Part shown: positions 1 to 11,200 of the stretch, piece after piece
How the letters are laid out: each line of letters opens with the position of its first letter
Position numbering within the stretch: position 1 is the stretch's first letter
DNA from: Cymbomonas tetramitiformis
Taxonomy: Eukaryota; Chlorophyta; Pyramimonadophyceae; Pyramimonadales; Pyramimonadaceae
DNA length: 64,000 nt
Reading direction: 5' to 3'
Assembly: GCA_001247695.2 (NCBI GenBank)
Contig: LGRX02013659.1
Coordinates: 53,312-117,311, forward strand
Position numbers and translations under genes: made by a program
The notes under the pieces: model-generated
What the model saw: the letters and a program-made list of their open reading frames with translations, nothing else
What the model was told of the DNA's origin: nothing
The model's database searches: none

Positions 1-622
1 CTCCGGCGTCCCCTGCAGCGGCTCCTCAGACATTAACGCCCCGGCTGCCACTCCTGCGTCCCCTGCAGCGACCCGTCAGACAGTGCGCCCGGCTGCCACT
101 CCGCGTCCCCTGCAGCGGCTCACTCGAACAGTGCGCCCGGCTGCCACTCCTGCGTCCCCCTGCCGCGGCCCCGCGGAGCAGTGCGCCCCGGCTGCCACTC
201 CTGCGTCCCACTGCAGCGGCCCGTCAGACAGTGCGCCCGGCTGCCACTCCCGCGTCCCCTGCAGCGGCCCCGCGGACAGTGCGCCCCGGCTGCCACTCCC
301 GCGTCCCCTGCAGCGGCCCCTCGGACAGTGCGCCCCGGCTGCCACTCCTGCGTCCCCTGCAGCGGCTCCTCAGACAGTGTGCCCCGGCTGCCACTCCGGC
401 GTCCCCTGCAGCGGCTCCTCGGACAGTGCGCCCCGGCTGCCACTCCTGCGTCCCCTGCAGCGGCCCGTCAGACAGTGCGCCCCGGCTGCCACTCCTGCGT
501 CCCCTGCAGCGGCCCATCAGAGAGTGCGCCCCGGCTGCCACTCCTGCGTCCCCTGCAGCGGCCCCGCGGAGAATGCGCCCCGGCTGCCACTCCTGCGTCC
601 CCTGCAGCGGCCCCGACGCGAG
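1..622. repeat. 48-51 bp minisatellite, about 12-13 copies
   Basis: The stretch is a tandem array built on the core GGCTGCCACTCC...GCGTCCCCTGCAGCGG. Successive copies of the core start at 43, 91, 139, 190 and 239, so the period is 48-51 bp. All frames on both strands are open because of the composition, and the predicted peptides are low-complexity Pro/Ala/Arg. No gene is called. The array is cut by the window start. Confidence 0.9.
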
Positions 623-1548
623 ATGGCACGAGTGGTGAGGTGTCAGAGATCAGAATGCAGGCGGCGCGAGGTGGCATGCGCAGGTCCCAGCTCTGCAAGG
701 CCTGGTTGTGCCCGCTGACTGCTCGCACCGATTCTCTGGTGACGTCGTCGAGATCGTGCTTGCTAAGGCACCAGATGCCCGCGGCGCATGGTATCACCTC
801 CCACGTTTCTCGCATGAGATTAGGCGCAGTGCCACGTGTGTGGTGTATCGCTGTGCCTAGCTGAGCACGAGCGTAGACAGCACAAGCGGGATCCCCATAA
901 CAACGCAGCGCCGTCGCGTCAGATCCACGTACTTCAGACTTCGAATGTGCCGGATTCTGTCAGTCTGGATCGACAACTTGAGCGCTTGTGCATTGTGCGA
1001 ATCGGCACGAGGGTTTACAGAATTCACTTTGTCGGGACAGGGCCAGTTTACGCGGGATGGAGCCGGAGAAGACTGCCCCAAAGCTGCTTGAGAAGCCTGT
1101 GGCCCTGGATATGCAGGAGATGCGGAAACAGGCAATGATTGGCATATGCATATCCTGTTATCCATGCTACTTTGCATTTGGTTTGTGTGTGTCGGTGTCG
1201 GTCATCTTGTCTTGTCACGCCTCCGCCCTGTTCCCGCACTCACCACTTCCCCTCCCTCCAGTCTCTCCCCTGGCTCTCTCCCCCTTACCCGAATGATGCT
1301 TCCGATTAAAAATTCTCTATGCGGCCCGTGCAAGAGAGGCACAAAAAGTCCCCCAGGTCGGGTAGATTCCATCTGTCTGTTGTACAGCTGTAAGGTTCCT
1401 GAATGCTTCTCACTTCCAACGGGATGATGGTGGGCCGACTTTCGTCGGTGGACCTCATGCCGTTCAGCGTGGCATGCCACCTGTCACCTGTTTATAACCG
1501 CCGGTAGCATCAGACGGGAATGGCTGGACATTGGTGGCCGCGCAGGTC
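623..1548. other. Sequence upstream of the TPR gene, no gene supported
   Basis: I see no convincing coding signal here. A short open stretch from the ATG at 1057 reads MEPEKTAPKLLEKPVALD and could be a 5' exon of the TPR gene, but no good splice donor with a matching phase follows it. Nothing else is supported. Confidence 0.35.
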
Positions 1549-3404
1549 ATGCGGCAGCGGGAGGGGCGTCTGGCAGCGCGGCTCCCCGCAGTGATGTCGC
1601 CAGCGCAGCCTCTCCTATTGAAGGGGGGTGACGACACAGACAGGGGGAACGAGACTGAGGGCCCGCCACCACCAGCCGACATCGACAGCATCGGCGCACG
1701 GTAAGTGTGGGCAACAGTAGTCAGACCGATTTGCATGCGGAAATGTCGCCTACACCCCTGCGGTAGGACATGAGAGCAAGGCGGACGGGGCGCACCCCTC
1801 GCAGCACGCCATGGGAGCAAGGCTGATGCTTGGGGGATGGGATTGGGTTTGGTCTTGGATACGTCAGTGAGCGGGGTAATACCAAATATCGCGAGGGGCA
1901 GTACGAGGAGGCTGCGCAGTGGTACAGATGGGCGCTGCAGCTGCTCACGGAAGATCCCAGCGCCGAGGTACAGCGCAGCATCACAGACGCATCCTAGCCC
2001 TTGCCGCGCCTCCGCAGCCAGCCGGCAACACCACTTCCAAGGCAGCGCAACCCCGCAACGCCGTTGGCATTATCAGCGGACCGAGAGGAGTCGGTGGAAG
2101 AAGATTCGTTCCCCACGTTCACTTGACCTCTATCTGCCATTTGCCTCTTGCTGCAATCATCGGTGGCCAGGCAACCCGTGGGCAGCGCACCAGCCACTGC
2201 TGAGCCGGGAGTCCTGGGCAGGGGCCTCACATGATAGATGGCGCGCCGCATACGGATTTCATCTTCCCAAAGTGACGAGCTGCTAACAGAGAAGCGTGTG
2301 ACATTAGCCACAGGAGGTGGACGTTTTTACGTGAGACGGACAGGTCTTACGGATGTGGTACGGGAGACGTGTGGGGGGGTTGACCAGGAGACCGCAAGCG
2401 TGCTGTACACGAACCGGGCCATATGCTGGGCTCAGCACGGGGACCATTCACGGGTGGTAGAGGACTGCAACCGTGCCTTGAAGCTGCAATCCACCAATCA
2501 GAAGGCGCAGCTGCGGCGGGCCTTGGCATACGAGGTGAGAAATAAGACGAGCGCGCGTTTCGGCTTCATATTGACGTTTCTGGTTCAGGTTGCTCACAGT
2601 CGAAACCAATGACAATTTCGCGACGCTACGACAGCGATAGGTGTAACTGATATGACCCAGAGAAGTGATGCGCGTGATATAGAATACCTGTTGTTTAATG
2701 TTTTTGTTTCCTTCTGCTTCATCAGCTGTGTTCAGGAAACTGGAATGAATGTTTCTAGGTGAGAGGCACTTTCTGTATACTGCGAGCTGCTACTCCAGGG
2801 ATGACGAGCATCTGGGTTTTTCTGAAGGTCGTGGTGAGCAGCGGATCTACTGACTGATCCTACCGGCTTGGCAGAGCTTGGAGAAGTTGCAGGATGCTGT
2901 TGCCGATTATCGCCACGTGTTGTCAAATGACCCTTCTGTTAAGGTGGGCCTCTGAGCGAGCTGATGGGCACTCCCCGTTTTTCGGCCCTTTTTTCTCTGG
3001 TTCCATGGGAAGTGCTGTGAATAGAGGCAGAGATCTACAACTCTGCGGAAGTGCTAGCGCCAGCAAATACCTTCCGCATGGCATGTGAAATCTTGCCCTT
3101 CCATGCGCATATCTTGGATTAAATTTGTTGAATGTGCACGACCACGCATGTGCGCCGCGCACCCTTTGGCCTCCTGGGCTCCCGCTTTGGGAACATCTGA
3201 AAGAAAGTATCTCGGATGGCGATGCAGGCAGCGTCAGAGGGTCTGCTTCGATGCAGCCGTGGATTACGAGCAGAAGAGAACATCGCAAGGCATGCTCAAG
3301 AGATGATTGCTCGTATGCCTCCAGAGACCAGAGGCATGCCATCCATTCCAAAGCCCTGTCTTCCACAATTCGAAATCCGAGGGAAATCGGGAGCCGCCTT
3401 TTAA
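1549..3404 (+). CDS. SPAG1/TOM34-like tetratricopeptide (TPR) protein, five exons
   Basis: The proposed exons are 1549-1700, 1868-1967, 2388-2534, 2875-2943 and 3228-3404. All introns are GT-AG (first donor GTAAGT), phases match at every junction, and the sum is exactly 215 codons including the TAA. The residues show paired TPR helices: EGQYEEAAQWYRWAL, then LYTNRAICWAQHGD...VEDCNRALKL...LRRALAYE, then LEKLQDAVADYRHVL. This order, with the DCN-AL and LRR-A-AYE signatures, is that of the TPR block in SPAG1/TOM34/TTC-type co-chaperones that bind the EEVD tails of HSP70/HSP90. In SPAG1 this serves dynein-arm preassembly. The peptide-binding role is inferred from the family. The start at 1549 (MRQREGRL) is the first in-frame ATG after an in-frame stop at 1495-1497, but an additional 5' exon is possible. 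The protein would be about 214 residues, much shorter than animal SPAG1. Confidence 0.7.
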
Positions 3405-5577
3405 TAACAGGACACTTGGCGCTATCCATCAGTCTTAAAGAGAATGCACATTATGTGTGTGGTAAAATAGCTGCATGCTGCTCCTATTCGAGAATTCATC
3501 TTACTCACATGATAATGATCCGGGACCGAATTTAGCAGGGGGATATGTCATGAGCCTAGCGTGGTATATATGGGAATGTCATTATCAGTGATGTGCCATA
3601 CTCTTGCACATTTCAATGTATTGACAGGTATGCATGTAGCATCTTTGCTCTGCATGTATATAGTGCCATGGCATGGCCCCCACCTGCAAATCCAAATGTT
3701 TGTCCTTCACTGAGGCGTTGGTTGCGCTGATGACCTTGGCTGGAGTGCCTGATGCCCCATGATATGATATCATGTCACTCGAGACGTCGTGCATATCCAT
3801 GTGACCTGTGTCGAGTGATGAGAATATGACGTCGGTCGTTACACTCGTCGGTGCTCGCCTTCGGGTTGGGCAAGGCGCGCTTCGATGCATAGCGCCCATG
3901 TAGATGCTGCACACGCGCTCGCTTTTACCACCGCCAGTAGGTGGTTTGGTAAGACGTCTGTTAAAGAGTACAGCTTAACTGTATAAAGAAACTACTAGGC
4001 TTGAGTTTTATGGATGGGGCAGAGGGAATTCCCAGTATAGCGGTAAAATGCGTAGATGTGCTTTGGGTTGCTCATACTGCATGCATATGTGATATATGCC
4101 ACTGCAAAGCCCTTCATCCGCGGGAAAATTTCGACCGATGGGTCAACGTTGGTTTTAGTCGTGCATCATTATTAATCGACATCGTAAAACAATGGGTTCA
4201 CAACGTTGGACGATGATGTCGTATTGACACCTTCGTTGGGCCAATGCCGCGTTCTGGGACGACAGGAAGTGTTGTTGGTTAGCCGTTGGCGTTGCGCATC
4301 GTCGTCGGACGATGTCCCATTAGAGGCTACGCGTTGTCAAAACGACTGCCTACATGCATGTATGCATACCATGACATTGGTTATGCGTGTACGAACACAT
4401 CTCGTGATGCATGATACTATAATCTGGATATGAAGCGACCTTCGCGCATACCTATGTATGTTTCACATTTTGAATCGCATCGTGTATAGCCCTGAATGTC
4501 GCATGTGTGGAGTATTCGCCGTCCGTCGTGCTCAAATCGGCGTGCGACGCTCCTGCATTCGATATGTTTCCGCCTACGGTTTTACCGTGACATCAACTTC
4601 AACGACGATGATTCCCTGTTGTGGGAAGTGCAACAGGTGCAGGCTTCGGTACGCGCTACGGCGAGCGCTACGGCGAGCGCTACGGCGAGCGCTACGGCGT
4701 TCATTTTGGGCATGTAGCTTTTCCGCACGGGGCGGCCGGCGGGATCTCCGCTAGTGTCGTGCCAACAGGTGGTGTTGCGAGCAGTGCTGATGCTTCGGCA
4801 GGTGGTGATGCGGGAGTTGTTCCCGTTGTGCCGAAGGATGCGGTTGAGCCTGCCGCAGGCAGGTGATGATTGCGTGTTGCCGGCCGAGCCAGTAGTGTTC
4901 TACTCGGTCTCGACGGAGCAGAGCACCGGGCACGTGCGCATTGACGCGTCCACGGAGTCGCTCGATAGGTCCTCGGCACTTTATCAATAGCGCTCGATAA
5001 CGTTTGTTTGACCGACCGATGCGCGGGAACATTTTCGATACCGACCCTTGACGACAACGTCGCCGTGATTATGACACACACCATGATGCGAGATATCGTG
5101 GCCCAACCATTCCTACCAGGTACGCCCAATACGATAGAGGTATGCCCCCATTTATATCCTTGCGTAGGGGGGAAATTTGTGCTTTATACGGCACATCCCA
5201 TTCAGGAAAATAGTTCGTGGTACAATCCACATCAAATCGTAGCGGGGAATATCGCTGTTCATTTCATCGTTGTACATATCAAGGAACTACACCACCACCC
5301 TTACACCCAAACAAGGGATATCGGACCTAGCACAATCTCCAAGACCACGGGTCGCTGTATATTTCGGCTTGGCCTTTACGGATGGCGCAGCAAAACTGAA
5401 TCAATGGAAAGCTTTTAGGTTTATTGTTGTCGTCGCAACTTCAATCACGTTCACGGTAGTCACGTTCGCCTATCTCGTCTTTATGTATATGTGTATCACA
5501 GACCTCTCACCATCACAGTCCATCTCTAGTCACAGACCTCATCTCAATCATCACAGAACGATGCGCAAAGCAACGTT
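3405..5577. other. Intergenic, no gene supported
   Basis: About 2.2 kb between convergent genes. Only short ORFs with atypical composition occur, and none has a recognisable motif or splice pattern. A 12-bp tandem repeat lies inside and is listed separately. Confidence 0.5.
4652..4698. repeat. 12-bp tandem repeat, about 4 copies
   Basis: The unit CGCTACGGCGAG is repeated almost perfectly. Since 12 is a multiple of three the repeat keeps any reading frame (RYGE or ATAS units), but no surrounding coding signal was found. Confidence 0.85.
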
Positions 5578-6600
5578 TTATTTACGAAACGCCTTAATGT
5601 AGTCCAACATTTTTTTCTCCTTCTGTTTTTTCTCCTTCTGTTTGTTCTTGGATACCAGCGAAGGCACGTTGCGTGCGTTGTAGCGATACACGCTCTGTTG
5701 TGACTGATTAGAATGGACGATGCGCTCGAATTCCCGATTGCGTGCGACAGAAAGTGTGCTGATGACGCGATGTTGCCACCGGCACAGCGATTTACTGCCT
5801 GTCTGAACGCTCGAGTCAAGCTTTCCCACCAATCCCGGGAGCATCTCCATAGCGGAATATATCTCCCGCAGCGTCCCTTGCTGCTCCGGGAGGCTGAGCA
5901 TGGCCTTGGCCAGCAACCCGCGCCAACCAACCCGGTCATTCCTGCCTCCCTTCACGCCGGACAGCGCCGCATACGCTGGATTGAATATCTGTGTGTGTCT
6001 AGTAGTGATGGCAGAGCGGCTCCTTCCCAGTGACACGGCAACGCTTGCAGGTCTCTCGTTTCTTGATATCCGCGCCAACACACTGCTCTCGGACTCGGTC
6101 CAGAATCGCCCCGCTTTGTAGCCGCTCTCCGTCACCACGAACGGCACCTTCCCCAGTAGCTGCGTCATCCTTACATCGCCGTCGTCGAAGGTAATCTCAT
6201 ACACGCGCTTGCGGCCCAGAACCGCGCGCTGCGGTAGCCAGCGCACGACCCCCGTGAAATCCGACGAGGTCCCATCAACCAACGGCCAAGTTACTCGCAC
6301 ATGGTTGCCATCCACCAGCATTGGGTCACCACCAGCGTGTGGCCTCTCTTCCCCCGCAGGCTCTGCGGCTTTTACTCGCCGGCGTTTCTTTGGCTGCCCT
6401 ATCAAAGGGGTGGAGGGTGACATTAGATCAGAGGTGGTGCTAGTGGGCTGGGCAGCCTGTGCATAACGGTGTACGTCATCCACACCGATCCAATGTCTCA
6501 TCGGTATCACCTTGAGCAGGTCCACCCCAAGCTGCTCTGCTAACTTGATAGCACCGTTAGTGGCATTTAGGACGGAGCACGTTGTCGCAGTCGACGACAT
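5578..6600 (-). CDS. Tudor-like/SANT-like DNA- or chromatin-associated protein (340 aa)
   Basis: This is a single-exon ORF on the minus strand with ATG at 6600 and normal amino-acid composition. Residues 71-77 (KKRRRVK) form a classical monopartite nuclear localisation signal. Residues about 100-155 look like a Tudor/PWWP-type barrel, with VRVTWPLVDG, a GVVRWLP strand and YEITFDDGDVR. Residues about 165-205 resemble a SANT/Myb helix-turn-helix (RFWTESESSVLARI ... RSRSAITTRHTQIF). Residues about 225-300 (GWRGLLAKAM...LREIY...) could be a small winged-helix fold. The C-terminus is strongly basic (QKEKKQKEKK). The combination suggests a nuclear chromatin reader or transcription factor. A domesticated mobile-element protein is possible. 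The fold assignments come from pattern matching by eye. It is convergent with the TPR gene and divergent from the giant gene that follows. Confidence 0.6.
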   Translation of the reverse strand: MSSTATTCSVLNATNGAIKLAEQLGVDLLKVIPMRHWIGVDDVHRYAQAAQPTSTTSDLMSPSTPLIGQPKKRRRVKAAEPAGEERPHAGGDPMLVDGNHVRVTWPLVDGTSSDFTGVVRWLPQRAVLGRKRVYEITFDDGDVRMTQLLGKVPFVVTESGYKAGRFWTESESSVLARISRNERPASVAVSLGRSRSAITTRHTQIFNPAYAALSGVKGGRNDRVGWRGLLAKAMLSLPEQQGTLREIYSAMEMLPGLVGKLDSSVQTGSKSLCRWQHRVISTLSVARNREFERIVHSNQSQQSVYRYNARNVPSLVSKNKQKEKKQKEKKMLDYIKAFRK

Positions 6601-8162
6601 CAGCCCGTGCTAGACACGGCTGCAACGAATTGAAGGGTGCGTACTAGATCTGAAGTGCAGTAACGTGGTATCTAGATTATTTACGTTGCAAGGTTGATCG
6701 CAGTATCTTCACGCCACTGACTTTGTTATCTCGCTCGTACGAGTCCCAGTCACAGGACGGCAAGTGGAGCCTCGCTGCGTGAAGCGGGGCGTTGTGCTCA
6801 GGAGGAGTTTCGCGCTCACACGAAGCAACTAAGCTCCTCACCTGAGTCAAAAAGATGGCGTTCACAACAGTTTTTCATATGTTATATAACGGAAGACCTG
6901 GCTACAGGGAAAATCCTTTCACAAGTATCTAGTATGGACCCGAATAGGAGGCAAGACTTTCCGTGACTGCGCGTTTAAGTTTATACAGTTTCGCGCAGCT
7001 ACCTATTGCGTGTATTAGTACACACGTCCAGTCAAAGATTCGCTTTCGCTCACTACGAGCCCTACCATATGGCAGAAAACTCAGATTCGTTCGTCCGAGA
7101 AGTCAGAACGAGAAGAGAACGTCTCGGCGTGCTTGCCTTGCGTGCTTGCCTTGCGTTTGCGTGGGAGCTTGAGCGATCAGCTTATCAACGGATCGACTGA
7201 ACGATAGATCATTCCATCATATAAGCTTAAAGGTTAAAGCGACACTCACCACTGTCTCCGAAGCAACAAGCGAAGGGGAAACCCCTGCTCTTCATGCTTA
7301 ACTCTATGACAGAATTGTCGTGGCGACAGCGACAGGTAGGGTGCAGTTGCGAGTTGGCGTGCCCATGCCCTACTGTACGCTACTGTAGCGACGTGTGTCA
7401 CACTCGACTGGAGCTCGATGCCCAACGGCCAAGTCGAAGTGCAAGTCGAAGTCGCAACTCGCATACCAGCGCACGGCAGGAGTCTCCTTTCTCATTCTCG
7501 GATTCTGTCTCTCTTCTGATTCTGATTCTCGATTCTGCATTCTCGATTCCGATTCTCTCGTCTGATCGGTCTCGAGTCTCGGTCTCGAGTCTGGAGTGTG
7601 CAGTGTCAAGCGCGAAGCGGATCACATCGATTTCCCGATCGGCCGCGCAGCGGCCTCGACTCATGGCCCTGGTTTCCGAGAGTAAAATGAGACCATTTTC
7701 TTTCGGTCAGATTTAAACCAAAGGGTTTACTCAACGCCAAGCCTATGTGCGACTTTTATGTGCTGTGGTCGGGGCAGGTATGATGTATGGGATCACAACA
7801 CATGGTCATAGGATGTTTCATACGAATAATTGATAGACTTTAGATACGACTTAACTATTGGGGTTCTCAGGGAAGAACCTTGTGTTCTCACAACACCTTT
7901 TTTTCTTCCAAATTGAGCCCCGTTAATTCTGAACTGATACATGGTGTGTAAAGTAAATCGTCGTGGAAACTGAATACAGGCAAATTTACAAAGCCAGGCA
8001 TGCTTTTATAGTTGTCAATAATCACACTTGTGCTTGGAGCCCGAGTACGAGATGCTCCGTCCTCTTAAACGGAAACCTCATTGACCATTTTCGCAGAAGT
8101 TTGGGTTTAGCATGAATATTCGGTCTGGCCTGCAAGCAGTCCCTAGGGACAGAGGATTCCTT
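6601..8162. other. Intergenic/promoter region between divergent genes
   Basis: About 1.6 kb separates the minus-strand gene from the start of the giant gene, so it must hold both promoters. No TATA box or known motif can be assigned. A low-complexity GATTCTC-rich stretch lies at about 7494-7600, and a duplicated GTGCTTGCCTTGC motif near 7130-7155. No further gene is supported. Confidence 0.4.
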
Positions 8163-8226
8163 ATGACCGCTTCAAAATCTTTTCGTCTGGCTTTATTATT
8201 TTTTGCCATCGTTGAGAGTTGCAAAG
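8163..8226 (+). other. First coding exon with signal peptide of the giant gene
   Basis: The ATG at 8163 opens 21 codons plus one base, with a basic n-region and the hydrophobic core LALLFFAIV followed by ESCK, a typical cleavable signal peptide. The donor GTGACG at 8227 leaves one base over. The next exon starts CC-GCA-TCC, which completes an Ala codon in the right frame and leads straight into the first IPT domain (SFTFQPHVGSSEGGTQV). This fixes the start of the gene and predicts entry into the secretory pathway. Confidence 0.75.
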
Positions 8227-11200
8227 GTGACGTCTGATATCTGTGCTGAAGTTTTTTTTCCCTTTCATGTAAACGCCAACTTCTATTCCTAAACACGGCT
8301 TTCAGAGTCTGAGTATTTCCTCTTGTTGATTCGCAGCCGCATCCTTTACATTCCAGCCACATGTAGGATCCTCCGAGGGAGGAACACAAGTAGTAGCTCA
8401 CCTGAACGTCGAACTTCCTGAAGACGCATCAGTTTATTGTAGATTCGGGGTACGAACTTACCACTTCGCCTCTCCCCTAAAGTCCGCAGGATATGTACTC
8501 TGTGCCAGGGACTGCAAGCTAGCGGTCCATGGAGGTCTCCGTTAGAAGCCCGGTCTCAACCCATTGGACCTCTGCAGCCTCAGGGTGCAGTGAGCTACAT
8601 TGCAGGCACATCTAATCTTCTGTATCCCCCCCCGGAACTCCTCCAGGTTAAGCAAGATGCGCTCAATTACTGTTAGATAATCTTGTTAGCGAATCCACTG
8701 GTTTCAGCTAGGAAGCTAATGTTGTTGGCTATTTGCCCCGGAAGGATACACCGTCGCGCTTAAAAGTTTATTTCAGGATTTTTCTGAAGCGTTGGGGTTT
8801 GCCTTATATTCGTTTCTCTCGGAGAAACTTCTCCGGGGTCTTGGTGCCCGATATATTGCTGCAGCTCTAGGTGCAACTGCGACCGGAGCTTCATCGCTCA
8901 TATTCTTGTCTGTTTGCCGGTGGATATCTTGGAGCAGGGTGTTCTCTTTGCGGGGAACCTAGCATATGAACGCCAGGGACTGCATGGGACTTCAACAAAG
9001 ATATACTGCAAGTAAGGCAGCCTTCCGCGTGTCACTTTACGCACTCACGTTTCGCCAGGCACAGCTGCATCACTGAAATTGTTCTCTTGGGCTCACAGGG
9101 CTCCGATGGGAGTTCCAAAGACTTCGGTTTCGTTTAGCATTTCAACAGACGGAGGAAAATACTTCACACTGGGTGGCTCATACTACTATCATGAGCCTCT
9201 TTCTGTTCAGAGCACGTTGCCTTCAGAGGGCACATTGCAGGTGCGTGCCAGGTGTACGAACGACCAAAGTCATGATTCTGCTGGTCGGTTTCCTTGCAGT
9301 TTCTAGTTGCAGAGGACTGCATCGGCTTATGAAAGTTGCAGTGAACTGCAGCAGTTTGAATTTGCAGCTTGCAGTCCTGGTCTTTTTGCCCTTACTGCGC
9401 CCGGAGATAACACTTTCAAGGTTGCCTGTCACGACAGGGGGGCACTGCTGTAACAGTCACCCTTGAGAACTCCGATTTGTTCTCAGCGACATATAACATA
9501 AGCAAGGTACGCAAATCTTACTTATGTGCCCGCTGCCTTGGTATTAAGGGATTCTGTTTTAGTTTCCGTTTTACTTTTCGACGCTGGAATGGAGGTGAAA
9601 GTCGCTGAATTTAGACGAAGGCATGTGGCCCTGTCAACCTCGTGCGCCCTGTTTGGCTCAAACTCTAATGGAGTGTGGCGTATGCGCTGAGAAAACGTGT
9701 CTGTCTTCGAGAGCGCTCTCAGCACTGTAACCCCTGCTTCGGTTCGCTTCACCACTTCACTCTGAACTACGCAATGGGTGTTCGGTTTTATTTTCAGGTG
9801 AACACGCCAGCCGCTTGTAAGTTCGACCGTGTTGTCGTCAACGCACATTTTGTGCCCCCAAGCACTATCCTGTGCAACTCCCCACCCACAGATGCGGGGG
9901 TTGCTGACCTCTCAGTGTCACTCAATGGTCAGGATTACTCGCAGAAAACCCAGTTTACATACCTTTACTCGGTGTCCGAGATAACTGGAGGCTTCATAGA
10001 CACCCCTCAGATAGAGACGAAGCTCACAGGTGAATATGTCACCGAGGTAGACTTTTACACCAATCCATTTTACCAAACCGAGAATATTTTCTTCTACCAG
10101 CCATTTTACCAGGTGTGGAACTGTTTGTGCAAAGCCTGCAGCAAATCCCAACCTTTTATTTGCGGCACGGTAACTCAATATTGCATAAATCTGCTACCTG
10201 CACGCGAGTATCATGGACCCGGCACAAGATGCCTTCCGTGACAGCAGTCGAAGAGCACATTCACCCCCTTGGTCCAAGCGACTTAAACAGAAAGCAGCAC
10301 CGGTCTTTCTTGATAAGCTGCCAGCGAGCAAGTGGCGAGCAATATTGCCTCCACGTCGGTTTTACGATTTTAGGATAGCACTTAACGACCGATCGTCGCT
10401 CACGGCACACAAACTGCGAGGCGAGGCAAACCATCTCACCCAGAGAACTAACCGCGTGGCAGGGTTCCTAAGAGCAAAGTCGGCAATCTCAACCGCTTGC
10501 ATGTTCACCTCGTTGGGTCCATGGCGTTATTACACAAGCACTGAAGGGCTTGGCCTTGCGTTGCCTTCGTACTGTGCCTTGCGCGTTGCTTGCGTCGTAC
10601 TCTAACTTGTATCGCCGATCGTCTTTTGCAGCAATACCAAGACGCGACGCTGTGCCTAGTGGCGAGCACACCGCAGACAGGTCCCAAAACTGGTGGTACG
10701 GATGTGTTACTGAAACTATCAGGTAGGGTGCCAGATAATCATCAGTATCGTGACTTCTGGTGCAGATTTGGTGGAACCTACTCTTACACCACTGTTCGAG
10801 CCAAAGCTTTCTACTACGACGGCGACGACCCGATTGTCGTCTGCACATCTTCGCCTGGTTCCGGAGACGTCGAAGTTAAGTGGAGCTTCGATAACGTGCA
10901 TTATAGCGAGTAACGCCCGCATGATCCCCCCTCCCCACTCCAGCGGTCCTACTGTGTGAAAATTATCTTGTGTCCGTCTCCTCATTTAAACAAGATAGTC
11001 AGGGTTCGGCTGATTCTGAAACCGTTTTCACTGGTTCCCACACCGTCGACCATTGTAGACGCTCGCGGTTGAATGCGCTGGGGCGATGTGGTGCGTGGGT
11101 GCAGGTATGGCGCTCCGTTTAAGTATCACGACAATCTGTATCTGAGGGGTGTTGAGCCGGGCCATTCGGAAACCTCAGATGCGATATCAGTCCGTGTTGA

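Noticed and set aside
83..864. ORFs of up to 227 codons across the first 622 bases
   Set aside because: They only translate the 48-51 bp minisatellite, in all frames and both strands.
5008..5418. 136-codon plus-strand ORF
   Set aside because: It overlaps another open frame of equal quality, has no motif and no splice or homology support.
9420..9510. A G-run indel breaking the IPT exon near 9438
   Set aside because: An acceptor AG at 9436-9437 gives a 69-bp exon starting GGTAV that joins PSEGTLQ in phase and completes the IPT motif, so no indel is needed.
10113..10631. ORFs inside the intron 10113-10631 of the giant gene
   Set aside because: Flanking exons join in phase with intact IPT strands, and the intronic ORF has no domain pattern.
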